The translations under genes and the position numbers were made by a program. A DNA stretch of 64,000 nucleotides from positions 2,229,501 to 2,293,500 of the forward strand of contig NZ_CP016294.1 in assembly GCF_001704155.1 (NCBI RefSeq). The letters are read 5' to 3'. Of the stretch, positions 8,839 through 17,300 are shown in pieces (within the stretch, counting starts at the first letter, position 1; the number at the start of each line of letters is the position of its first letter). This DNA comes from Stenotrophomonas rhizophila. GTDB taxonomy: Bacteria > Pseudomonadota > Gammaproteobacteria > Xanthomonadales > Xanthomonadaceae. The notes beneath the pieces are model-generated. The model was given only the letters and a program-made list of their open reading frames with translations, ran no database searches and was not told the origin of the DNA.

Positions 8839-8898
8839 TCGGAACTACGGAATCAAGCCGACGCGCGCAGAGGTTTCGGTTTGGATGAAGTGCTAAAC
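8839..8898 (-). repeat. second integron attC-like site (60 bp)
   Basis: Same length as the site at 8122-8181 and alignable to it without gaps. Shared blocks are AAC at bases 5-7, AAGCCG at 17-22 and AAGTGCTA near the end. Terminal heptamers are TCGGAAC (8839-8845) and GCTAAAC (8892-8898). Arms ATCAAGCCGA and TCGGTTTGGAT are inverted repeats. The stop codon of the gene at 8893-9222 lies inside the terminal heptamer, as often seen in cassettes. Confidence 0.65.
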
Positions 8899-9222
8899 GC
8901 GCTCAATGGGAGGGCGCCACATAAATTGTATGGCCTCAATTGATCTGTCCCGAGGGACGAGTATGCGAACGTAGGAACTCTCAATGTGCGGCTTGTTATC
9001 CGACGGCTTGTAGATCTGCAGCTCATAAAAATGGCGCTCTGTCGGGACGACGCCGATGAGCCTTTCCCAGCCCGGGCCGGGGGTGCCTCCAGTAAGCAGT
9101 CCATGTGCCACAAGCTCATCGAGTTCGGCAGGGGTCAGGTGATCGGCGGCCGACGTACGGAAAGGCAATCGTGCCAGCTCCATGGCCTCTTCGTATGTTC
9201 TCCGAGCGTAGAGATGTGTCAT
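8893..9222 (-). CDS. hypothetical protein, probable integron cassette gene
   Basis: A 109-residue protein of unknown function. The N-terminal part (THLYARRTYEEAMELARLPF) is helical, followed by TPAELDELVAHGLLTGG and a strand-rich C-terminal half ending FMWRPPIERV. It has no TM segment or signal peptide. The stop codon TAG lies within the terminal heptamer of the attC-like site at 8839-8898, which supports a real gene carried on a cassette. It is in the same orientation as the neighbouring cassette gene. Confidence 0.6.
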   Translation of the reverse strand: MTHLYARRTYEEAMELARLPFRTSAADHLTPAELDELVAHGLLTGGTPGPGWERLIGVVPTERHFYELQIYKPSDNKPHIESSYVRILVPRDRSIEAIQFMWRPPIERV

Positions 9223-9270
9223 GTGCGCCCAATTACCTGATAGACGGACCCGTGCGTCCAGTCATACGAC

Positions 9271-9639
9271 CTAGCCACAATGCGCCGTATGACGGCCCCC
9301 CTGATTCAGCTCGATCTTAGGATTGCTGAGTCCAGCTATCAAGCGAGCGTATAACCGGGCCCAGGTGGGCTCAGTGACCACCGCAAGTTCGCTCCAGTAG
9401 AAGTGCAGATGTCTGCTCTGGATCGAAAGCCGAATTTGGCACGGACCCAACGGCTCCTTTCCTGCGGGGTGTCCGCTTCCGGCCAGAAGCGGACGGAGTC
9501 CATTTTCTGAAGAGCGCTTGATGCTATAGGTCACGGAACGTGACTGTCCATGCTGAACAGTCAGTACTCCACCAAATCTGCCGCGTCGACACAGCCGAAC
9601 CCGGTCGCCCAGCGCGAGGTCAACCCTTGGTCTGTCCAC
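9271..9639 (-). CDS. doubtful ORF crossed by a dispersed palindrome
   Basis: A 122-codon reading frame. The first 45 residues could be genuine (RVDLALGDRVRLCRRGRF resembles a small beta-barrel start). The middle is translated from a copy of the dispersed palindrome (9471-9494), which normally lies between genes. It may be a gene disrupted or extended by repeat insertion, or chance. No domain is recognised. Confidence 0.25.
   Translation of the reverse strand: MDRPRVDLALGDRVRLCRRGRFGGVLTVQHGQSRSVTYSIKRSSENGLRPLLAGSGHPAGKEPLGPCQIRLSIQSRHLHFYWSELAVVTEPTWARLYARLIAGLSNPKIELNQGGRHTAHCG
9471..9494. repeat. dispersed palindromic repeat copy
   Basis: Arms GTCCGCTT and AAGCGGAC around a CCGGCCAG centre. 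Lies inside the doubtful reading frame at 9271-9639. Confidence 0.75.
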
Positions 9640-9693
9640 CGATGTATTCCTAAGGCCTCTACAGGTAGCGGAGCCTAATTTCTCCAGGCGACA

Positions 9694-10188
9694 TCAACGT
9701 GCATGGCCTTCACGATGGACCGGATGCCTATACAGGGATCGTAGCTGGAACGGAATGCCGACGATCAGCGCCAGGAGGAGCGCGCCTTGGATGGCTAGTA
9801 GAAATGGATCATTCAAGCCAGTAGCCAGCGGATCATCTACAGGAAGCCTGCGCAGCGTCTCGCTTACTGTTGGCACCATCAGCAAAAACACAGTGATGCT
9901 GAGCGCGACGCACTGTACGTATGTCCAAGCTTGCTTTGCACGTCGCCACAGCGCGACCCCGTATCCGACCACTAGAAAAAAAAGCGTAACACTGGCGATG
10001 ATTGAGCTGACCGGCTGGCGCGCGATTGGATAGACCGTAAGCACACCGAGAAGCATGAACCAGAAATATGCACGCCCGGGTGTGGTCTCAGGGACGATTC
10101 GACCATGCCTGACCAGCATGTAGGTCGCAAGCGGGATCGCGGGGAGGCTTCCGAGCGTATGGAGCCAACCGATTGGAGAGATGCTCAT
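9694..10188 (-). CDS. four-TM integral membrane protein of unknown function
   Basis: A 164-residue protein with hydrophobic segments near residues 8-25, 42-60, 62-82, 90-112 and 128-150, so four or five membrane passes. A short basic C-terminal tail is cytoplasmic by the positive-inside rule. No conserved catalytic motif is seen. It starts 77 bp from the end of the MFS transporter gene on the same strand and may be cotranscribed with it and the SDR gene. I do not recognise a named family. Confidence 0.7.
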   Translation of the reverse strand: MSISPIGWLHTLGSLPAIPLATYMLVRHGRIVPETTPGRAYFWFMLLGVLTVYPIARQPVSSIIASVTLFFLVVGYGVALWRRAKQAWTYVQCVALSITVFLLMVPTVSETLRRLPVDDPLATGLNDPFLLAIQGALLLALIVGIPFQLRSLYRHPVHREGHAR

Positions 10189-10264
10189 AAATCATTCCAT
10201 TTCGAATAGGGGTTGTCTGACTGGTGACGGAGAGGTACGGCGAGGGAGGTGTTGGCGGGACAGG

Positions 10265-11713
10265 TTAGGTAGCCGCCTTCTCGCTGGCGTCGGTGTGCTT
10301 CCGATCTGGCTTGCAAACAGCCAGTCTCCTGCTGAGAATCGCCGCCGCCGTCATGGCGATGCTGATCAGGAAGCATCCGAAGGCAAAGCCGGATTCCACT
10401 TGATCCGGAGCTGCTCCATCTGGCACGAGTGAGAAGAAGGCCCCGCCGACCAACGCGACTGACAGTGCGGCGCCAAGTTGCATTGCCGCGCTCACCATAC
10501 CGGCGGCCAAGCCCGCCCAGCGGGGATCCACCAGGTCGATGTTCAACCGCACCAGCGCTGGCACGGCTATCCCCTGTCCAATTCCGATTAGCAGCAAAGG
10601 CAGATGAATCAGCGACGGCTTGCCCATCACGGCAGCGCCAGCCGTCAGTACCAGCCCCGTGACCTCCAGGCCCATGCCAAACGTAGCTGCGTTCGAACCC
10701 AACCAACGCGAGAGCTGCAAGCCCAGCCTCGGCCCCAGCAGCTGCCCCACCCCCAGCGGAAGGATCGCGAGCCCTGCAGCCAGTGCATCGCGATGTAGAC
10801 CCGCTTGCTGGTATACCGCGAACGTCAGGAAGAATGCCGCCAGCGCATAGAAGAGGACCGCCGCCAGCAGGCCTGGACGCAGTCCAGGGGCTGCGGATAT
10901 GACCGAGGGCGGAATCAAGGGCATCCGACCTGCGCGTTCCCGATGCTTCTCGTAGCGCCAGAAGATCAAGAGAAGTAATGGACTCAGCCCCAGCAATCCC
11001 AAGCTCCACCAGGGCCACCCTCGCTCGCGTCCTTCAATGAGTGGGAACACGACCGCGAGAACGCCAAGCGCGAGCAACGCAGCCCCAGGAAAATCCATTC
11101 TGTCTCCATGCTCTTCCTTAGTCTCGCGCACGAATACGAAGGCGGCAGGCACGGCAAGAGCGATGACCGGAATGTTGATGATGAAGACGCTGCGCCACCC
11201 CATATCCCAGAGATTCGCCGAAACCAGCACGCCTCCAAGAAGCTGGCCGCCGACGGCCGCGGCACCGAATGTCGCACCGTATAGACTGAGCGCACGAGTC
11301 TTCTCGCTCGCTGGAAACATCGCATGGATGGACGACAGCGCCTGCGGTGCCATCACAGCCGCCGCGATGCCTTGCAGCAGCCTCCCGAAGACCAACACAC
11401 CTGCCGAGCCAGCGAGCCCACAGATTGTCGATGCCAGACCAAATCCGAGCATACCCGCAACAAATGAGCGCCGGCGCCCATATATGTCACCTAGGCGGCC
11501 GCCTAGGATAAGGGTAACGGCGTAGGCCATCGCGTACACAGAGACCACAAGCTGAGCGACATCCGCTGACGCATGAAGATCAGTCCTGATCGAGGGAAGT
11601 GTTACGTTGACAATGAAAAAGTCCAATGGCGGCAGTAGCGTGCCGCCCAGCAGCACGGCCAAGGCAGGCCAGCGGCGCGCGTCCTTCGCACCCGGATTGA
11701 GTTCAGTCTGCAT
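10265..11713 (-). CDS. MFS drug/proton antiporter, DHA2 (EmrB/QacA) family
   Basis: The product is 482 residues with about 14 hydrophobic helices, the length and number expected for the DHA2 family. The family signature GGRLGDIYGRRRSF follows TM2 (about residues 76-89). An N-terminal LLGGTLLPPLDFFIVNVTLP segment matches TM1 of this group, with an acidic residue in the helix as usual for proton-coupled efflux. It lies 36 bp downstream of the SDR gene on the same strand, and a divergent LysR gene probably controls both. Substrate cannot be told from sequence; neighbours suggest efflux of a small organic compound handled by the dehydrogenase. Confidence 0.9.
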   Translation of the reverse strand: MQTELNPGAKDARRWPALAVLLGGTLLPPLDFFIVNVTLPSIRTDLHASADVAQLVVSVYAMAYAVTLILGGRLGDIYGRRRSFVAGMLGFGLASTICGLAGSAGVLVFGRLLQGIAAAVMAPQALSSIHAMFPASEKTRALSLYGATFGAAAVGGQLLGGVLVSANLWDMGWRSVFIINIPVIALAVPAAFVFVRETKEEHGDRMDFPGAALLALGVLAVVFPLIEGRERGWPWWSLGLLGLSPLLLLIFWRYEKHRERAGRMPLIPPSVISAAPGLRPGLLAAVLFYALAAFFLTFAVYQQAGLHRDALAAGLAILPLGVGQLLGPRLGLQLSRWLGSNAATFGMGLEVTGLVLTAGAAVMGKPSLIHLPLLLIGIGQGIAVPALVRLNIDLVDPRWAGLAAGMVSAAMQLGAALSVALVGGAFFSLVPDGAAPDQVESGFAFGCFLISIAMTAAAILSRRLAVCKPDRKHTDASEKAAT

Positions 11714-11749
11714 GGAGCTGATCCTGATAAGTCGCGTTCGGCCTTAGGG

Positions 11750-12496
11750 TCAGCGCATGCCGCCCGAGCCAACGATGCGTTCGCCAGTCACCCAGCCAGC
11801 ATCACCAGAGGCGAGGAACGAGACGATCGAGGCGATGTCTGTTACCTGGCCAATCCGACCGAGGGGTGTCTGCTGCTCATTCCATGCCTGGAATTCAGAG
11901 CCCATCACACCGTTGGCGTGCGTACCGTCCGTCTCGATCAGCCCTGGATTTACAGAGTTGACGCGGATTCCCCGTGGCCCGAGCTCGCGAGAAAGCACGC
12001 CTGTGATGGCATCAATGGCTCCCTTGGTTCCGCTGTAGATCGCGCTCTCGGCCGGCAGTATCCGTGTCACGAAGGAACTGATGTTGATGACGCTGCTGCC
12101 TTCCGCGAGAAATGGCGCGGCGGCCCCAGTGACCAGGAGCGGGCCAAGCACGTTCAGGTCGAACTGCAGGCGATACAGTGCCTCGGTAGTGGCCTCTATC
12201 TTTGCGAACTGGTAGATGCCCGCATTGTTGACCACGATGTCCAGCCGACCGAAATGGTCGATGGTTGACTGGACGAGCACATCTACCGCCGACTTATTGC
12301 GGATGTCTGCCCGCACCGCAATTGCGCGTCCACCGTCCCCTTCAATTTTGGCGACTACCTCATTTGCCTCGCTCTCGCTGGACGCAAAGTTCACAACCAC
12401 TTTGGCGCCTTCGCTCGCCAAGCGGCGGGCTATGCCTGCGCCAATTCCTTTCGATGCGCCTGTTACCAGCGCAACCTTCCCGTTCAGCTTACTCAT
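11750..12496 (-). CDS. SDR-family NAD(P)-dependent oxidoreductase
   Basis: Classical short-chain dehydrogenase of 248 residues. It has the cofactor motif TGASKGIG near the N-terminus, VNNAG in the middle, and a YSGTK active-site Tyr/Lys with the preceding Ser in NISSF. FabG-like members reduce keto groups or oxidise alcohols with NAD(P). I choose the ATG at 12496 rather than 12526 because MSKLNGKVALVTGA matches the usual N-terminus and a GGAG lies upstream. It is divergent from the LysR gene (120 bp apart) and followed by the MFS transporter, a common LysR-regulated pair. Confidence 0.92.
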   Translation of the reverse strand: MSKLNGKVALVTGASKGIGAGIARRLASEGAKVVVNFASSESEANEVVAKIEGDGGRAIAVRADIRNKSAVDVLVQSTIDHFGRLDIVVNNAGIYQFAKIEATTEALYRLQFDLNVLGPLLVTGAAAPFLAEGSSVINISSFVTRILPAESAIYSGTKGAIDAITGVLSRELGPRGIRVNSVNPGLIETDGTHANGVMGSEFQAWNEQQTPLGRIGQVTDIASIVSFLASGDAGWVTGERIVGSGGMR

Positions 12497-12615
12497 GTTG
12501 TCTAACTCCAACGGCAGCAACGTCACTGCAGGGCAGCATGCTCTCCCTAACAGGGTTGTTTGTGGACTGCCATTCCTGCATATTCGGCGTACATTCTTGA
12601 ACGGGCAGCTTTGGC

Positions 12616-13497
12616 GTGGACTGGAGTGATATCCGCATATTTCTTGCGGTCGTCCGCGGGAGATCGCTGGGCGAGGCGGCTCGCAGCCTTGGCGTGAGCC
12701 ATCCGACAGTCGGCCGTCGGATAAAGGCGCTCGAGGACGAGGCCGAGCAGCCCCTCTTCCGTAGAACGCGAGACGGTCTTGTGCTTACCGATGCGGGAGA
12801 CGCCGTGCTTTCACTGGCACAAGCCATGGAGGACTCGGCTCTCTCGATGGAACGGCGCTTGGCCGGCAACCATGAGCGCCTCGAAGGCATCCTGCGGATA
12901 GCCTCGGCGGACTGGTTCGCCGCCTACGTCCTGGCGCCCATATTGACCGAGTTGGGGCGCCTTCATCCTGCCGTAGTGCCCGAGGTTATCGCTAGCTACC
13001 GCCTCCTTGATCTCTCCCGCCGCGAGGCGGACGTTGCCTTCCGCATCGTGCCGTTCAGTGAGCCGGACATTGTCCAACGCCGACTGATGACGATGCCGTA
13101 CGGCCTTTATGGATCGGCAGCAACGGTGCAGATGGTGAGCGATGACCCGCAATCGGTGCGCTTGATTTTGATGAATTCGGCCCAGTCCCATTTTCCTGAT
13201 GTCACTTGGCTTCTGGACCGATTCCCCCATTCCAAGCGCGCGCTAACCAGTACCAGCCGTAGCGTTCAAGCTCAGATTTGCCTTAGGGGTCACGGCGTTG
13301 CGGTACTCCCTAGAGCGCTGGCAGAAGGGATGGGCGGGCTTCACCGCATCGATCTACTCGGGCAACCTCCTGGCAGGGACGTTTGGGTGGGTTATCACCA
13401 GGACCTTCGCCACATGGACAGGCTACGTGCACTACTGGAGATCACCGAACGAATGTTGCCGAATCCCGCAAGTCCTCCCAATGTTCAGAGGATCTAG
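12616..13497 (+). CDS. LysR-family transcriptional regulator
   Basis: A 293-residue LTTR. It has an N-terminal winged helix (about residues 1-62, with SLGEAARSLGVSHPTVGRRI as the recognition region) and a C-terminal effector-binding domain. The likely start is the GTG at 12616, giving DWSDIRIFLAVVRG, a normal LTTR N-terminus. It faces the SDR/MFS pair across 120 bp, the typical arrangement for control of a divergent target. The co-inducer is unknown. Confidence 0.9.
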   Translation: MDWSDIRIFLAVVRGRSLGEAARSLGVSHPTVGRRIKALEDEAEQPLFRRTRDGLVLTDAGDAVLSLAQAMEDSALSMERRLAGNHERLEGILRIASADWFAAYVLAPILTELGRLHPAVVPEVIASYRLLDLSRREADVAFRIVPFSEPDIVQRRLMTMPYGLYGSAATVQMVSDDPQSVRLILMNSAQSHFPDVTWLLDRFPHSKRALTSTSRSVQAQICLRGHGVAVLPRALAEGMGGLHRIDLLGQPPGRDVWVGYHQDLRHMDRLRALLEITERMLPNPASPPNVQRI

Positions 13498-13544
13498 CGC
13501 ACCCCGGAAGATACCAAGGCGATGGCTTCACGCAGTCAAAGCGA

Positions 13545-13570
13545 TGTCCGGTATCGGCCAGAAGCAGACA
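13545..13570. repeat. dispersed palindromic repeat copy (imperfect)
   Basis: TGTCCGGT and GAAGCAGACA arms around ATCGGCCA; 48 bp after the LysR stop. Confidence 0.6.
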
Positions 13571-13625
13571 TCCAAGACGTCGTCCGACTATCAACAACCA
13601 CCTTTGTTTTGACTGCTGCGATCAA

Positions 13626-13877
13626 TTAGTAGACTCCTGCTGTCGGGTCTATGATCAGTTGCGCCTTGTTGGTTACGCACCACTGTGCAAGCTCACTTCT
13701 AAGCTCCGGCCAAAGGTGCTCGGCCCATGAGGGCGCCGCTCTCTTGAACGCATCTTCAGTTGGGAGGTAGGCAGTAAGAATTCCCATTGGCAACTCAAGC
13801 ACGAACGTGCCGCCCGGCCCCGTGCAGACCAATTCTTCCTTCCACCTTGCCCTGAACTCGAAGACGGACATTGGCAT
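13626..13877 (-). CDS. small hypothetical protein
   Basis: An 83-residue protein, starting SVFEFRARWKEELVCTGPGG after a short MPM lead, with a helical centre (TEDAFKRAAPSWAEHLWPEL). No domain is recognised. Size and composition resemble small orphan or immunity-like proteins of accessory regions, but no toxin partner is adjacent. No attC-like site follows it. Confidence 0.5.
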   Translation of the reverse strand: MPMSVFEFRARWKEELVCTGPGGTFVLELPMGILTAYLPTEDAFKRAAPSWAEHLWPELRSELAQWCVTNKAQLIIDPTAGVY

Positions 13878-13976
13878 CTAGCCACTCAATATTTGAACGC
13901 GCGGGACAGATTATCCCATGAATACTCGGCATCCTCTGGGTCGATAGCACTGGTCGAGTTTCTCAGGGGGTCCTCA

Positions 13977-14001
13977 TGTCAGCTATCGGCCAGTAGCGGA
14001 C
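13977..14001. repeat. dispersed palindromic repeat copy (imperfect)
   Basis: TGTCAGCT and AGCGGAC arms around ATCGGCCAGT. Confidence 0.6.
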
Positions 14002-14017
14002 GCTTCCAAGACTTGCA

Positions 14018-14236
14018 CTATGCCGGTTCCGACGTCGGGTTGATGAGATCCAGACGTGCCGGCTCGAATGAACGAATCTCACCAACTAGGTCTGAGTGAA
14101 AGACGTCCGCCATCAGATCGTCGGCTACGGGCATGAGCCCTGATTCGACGAGCCTCGCGCGGCTTTGCCGTGCTACAAGGTGGACCTCAAGCCGTGCACT
14201 CCAGTGCGGCGGAGCGTGCCGGTCTGCGTGGACCAC
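14018..14236 (-). CDS. doubtful small ORF
   Basis: A 72-codon frame with a plausible acidic centre (PVADDLMADVFHSDLVGEI) but no recognised domain and no strong ribosome binding site. Reported with low confidence because it is the only reasonable frame between the gene at 13626 and the autotransporter. Confidence 0.25.
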   Translation of the reverse strand: MVHADRHAPPHWSARLEVHLVARQSRARLVESGLMPVADDLMADVFHSDLVGEIRSFEPARLDLINPTSEPA

Positions 14237-14333
14237 TCCGTGACGGATCGTCAGGAGAATTTACGCGCGGGGAATTGATGGAAAAAAGGGCATGAGCGGC
14301 ATATGACTTACGCGTGGTGATATATATAAAGCC

Positions 14334-17300
14334 CTACCAGTTCCAGCGCATCCCGAGCTTTCCGTTCCACGCCGTCTCGTCACCGTCCAGGCTCCAGTTG
14401 TAGTCGATGTCGGCGTACAGATAGCCCGTGTCGCTGACCTGCCATGTGCCGCCCAGGCCAACCTCGCCCCAGCTGCCCCCCAGATCCACCGCGAACGGCA
14501 CGTAACCGCTGTTGGTGGCGAAGCGGGCGCTGGGTTCGCCGCGGAATTCGTGCCAGAGGTTCGCGCGCAGCCAGGCGTTGCTGGTGCGCACCATGCCGGC
14601 GCGGTTCTCGCGTTGGCCATTGCGGTTCAAGCGCGCGCCGAACCGGCCTACCAGTGAATCGCCGTCCTCGAAGCTCACCTGCAGGGTGTCCTCGCGCAGG
14701 TCGTCGACGTCGATCTGCTGCCAGATCACCTGGGCCTGTGGCTCCAGCCGCCAGCGCCCGTCTTCAATGGTCAGGCCGTCGCCGTCATTGAGCACGAAGG
14801 GCCAGCCGCCCTCGAGCGACAGCGCCATGCCGGTCGCGTCCAGGAAGCTCTCGGTGCTGCGCGGCGACTGCAGCCGCATGTCGTACCAGGTGTACTGGCC
14901 CACGGCATCCAGGTACGCGCCTTCGGCACTGAACGCGGTCCAGTACAACCCGACCGAGCCCGCCTTGAACCGGTCATTGCCGGCGTGGATGCGGTAGTCC
15001 AGGTAGTTGTGGCGGACGTTGCCCTCGCCTTTCCCGTACGCCAGATAGAACCCCGCATGGCGGCGGCTGAGGTCGCCGGCATCGATGTGGCGGTAGAGGT
15101 CGGTACCGATCTGCAGGGCGTCGAAGCGGTAGTCGAAATCCGGGCCGCGGTCGCCGTAGATGCCGCGCCGGCCACCGTCGTGCTCACCATCGTGGCCAAC
15201 GTACCGCAGCCAGGCGCCGTTGAATCCCCTGCGTTGGGTATCCAGATCGTCGCGCTGGCGCAGCAGCTGCTCGTCGCCGACCCGCTCGTGCAGGGTATCG
15301 ATCAGCGTGCGCCCATACACCTGCGCCATGGCCGGCGCAGCGGCGATCAGGGACACTTCCTGCCGGTAGGCGGGAGGCAGCCGCGGATCCGGGTCCGGCG
15401 CGGGCGGTGTGGGCGGCGGCGGTGCTGGCGGTGTCGGCGGATCCGGTGGCGGCGGCACGGGAGGCACGGGTGGCACCGGTGGCGTAGGCGGCGCCGGCGG
15501 CTCGGGCGGCAGATTGGGGGGGCATGGCGGGATGGGCGCGCCCGGTGCGGCGCAGTCGATGACCGTGCGCAGGAACCAGCTGTTCTCCACGTCCGCGCCG
15601 CCGTCGGCCGCAGCGCCACCGCGGTACAGGAAGTATTCGTAGGGTCCGGCAACCACCGGCGCTGCCAGGCGGAAATTGTCCGGCGTGCTTGTCGCAGCAA
15701 GCGCCTGCACCACGCGGATGCCGTCCGCCCGGGTCAGATCGCCCAGGCCACCGCTGGCGTGTATCTCCAGCTGCCCCGGCCCACTGCTGGCGCCGCCGGA
15801 CACCACCAACTGATCGGAAGGCGAATCGTCGGCAGCCAGCCAGGTGTTGAGCACCAGCGTCCCATCGCCGCCATACCCGGACACGGTGAGCGTTCTGTAA
15901 CCGGCGGCCACGCTCGGATCACCCGCCGGCGGCGCGAACAGGATCCGGCTGCGCGTGTTCTGCAGCGTGGTGAGGTTGGAGCTGCCGCTCATGTTCCACA
16001 GCGAGTCCTGCAGGAGGAGATTGGCCGCGGCGCCCGGATCGGTCAGCGCCGCGCCATTGAGCGTGCTCCGGGTGGCCGTGATGTCGGCAACGGTCGGCGT
16101 CTGCGCGGCCGGCAGCGCGAACACGGCCGAGGCCGTGGCCGTCGGCAGCGGCGTGGACGGATCATCCGGCGGCAGGTCCGGTGGCAGGTCGGGCACCACG
16201 GCGTCGAGCAGCTCGAAGTTTTCGATATTGCCCACATGCAGCCACAGCCCGGTGCCGGTGGCCGTGACCGTATCCAGCGCGATGTCGGCCGCGCCAATGG
16301 CCGCCACGGCCGGCCCTGCGTCACTGCTCAGCCCGGTGCCGGTCACTGCCGCCGACGCCGCGGCCGGATCGCCGCGCACGAACAGCGCGGCGGCACCCGG
16401 ACCGTGGGTGGCGATGGTCGAGCCATCGACCTCCACCCGCCCGCCATTCCAGGCAATGGCCCCGTGTGCGAGCTCACCGGTGGTATCCACGCGGCTGCCG
16501 CCGGCGAGGGTCAACCGGCTGTTGCCCGCCCACGAGATCAGCCCGTGGGCCTGGATGCCGGTGGTACCGACCGTGCTTGCGGTGGCGTTGAGCAGGCTGT
16601 CGGCATACGCGGCCAGGCCGTATCCATGCCATCCGCTGGTGTTGATGGTGACGCCCGTCGCGTCGATGCGCCCTGCCCCGGCCGCGCGTGCGCCGATCGA
16701 ATCGGTGCCGCGCGTGGAGACCGTGACGTTGGCGATCGTGGCGCGCCCGTCCACGCCCTGGATGTTGAAGCCCTCGCTGAAGTTGCCCAGCGTGGTGATC
16801 GTGTTGCGGGCGCCGGTGGGCGCGCCGCTGAGCGGATCGACATTCATCCAGACCCGCCCCCCGGCAGCGCCCGCGTAAACGCCGTGGCCGCTGATCCCCG
16901 AAGCGACGAAGCTGGCCGGGTCAGTGACCGGGTTGCCGGCCGCATCCACCGGCCGGCCGAAGGTGGCCAGGGCGGGATCGGTGCCGAGCAGCACGCCGGT
17001 GTAAATCGTGTCGCCGCCGGAGATCAGCGTGCCGGGTGTACCGCCGCCCGCGTTGAGGGTCATGCCGGGGCGGCCGGAATTGATGATGGTGACGCCCGCG
17101 CTGTCGATGGTGCCGCCGGTCGCATTGAGGCCGCTGCTGCCGGGACCGCCGGCGCCGATGTACAGATCGCGCGCGGTCACCCGCGTGGCCGCGCCGTCGG
17201 AACGGATCCCGCCGCCGCTTCCTGCGGTAAGCAGTGTGGAATCTTCCACCGACACCTGCGCGCCAGCCTGCGCATAGATCGCATTGGAATTGATGTCCAG

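Noticed and set aside
9222-9270. A GGAC/GGTCC hairpin between two minus-strand genes as a third attC
   Set aside because: It lacks the 60-bp length, AAGCCG arm and core heptamers of the two convincing sites.
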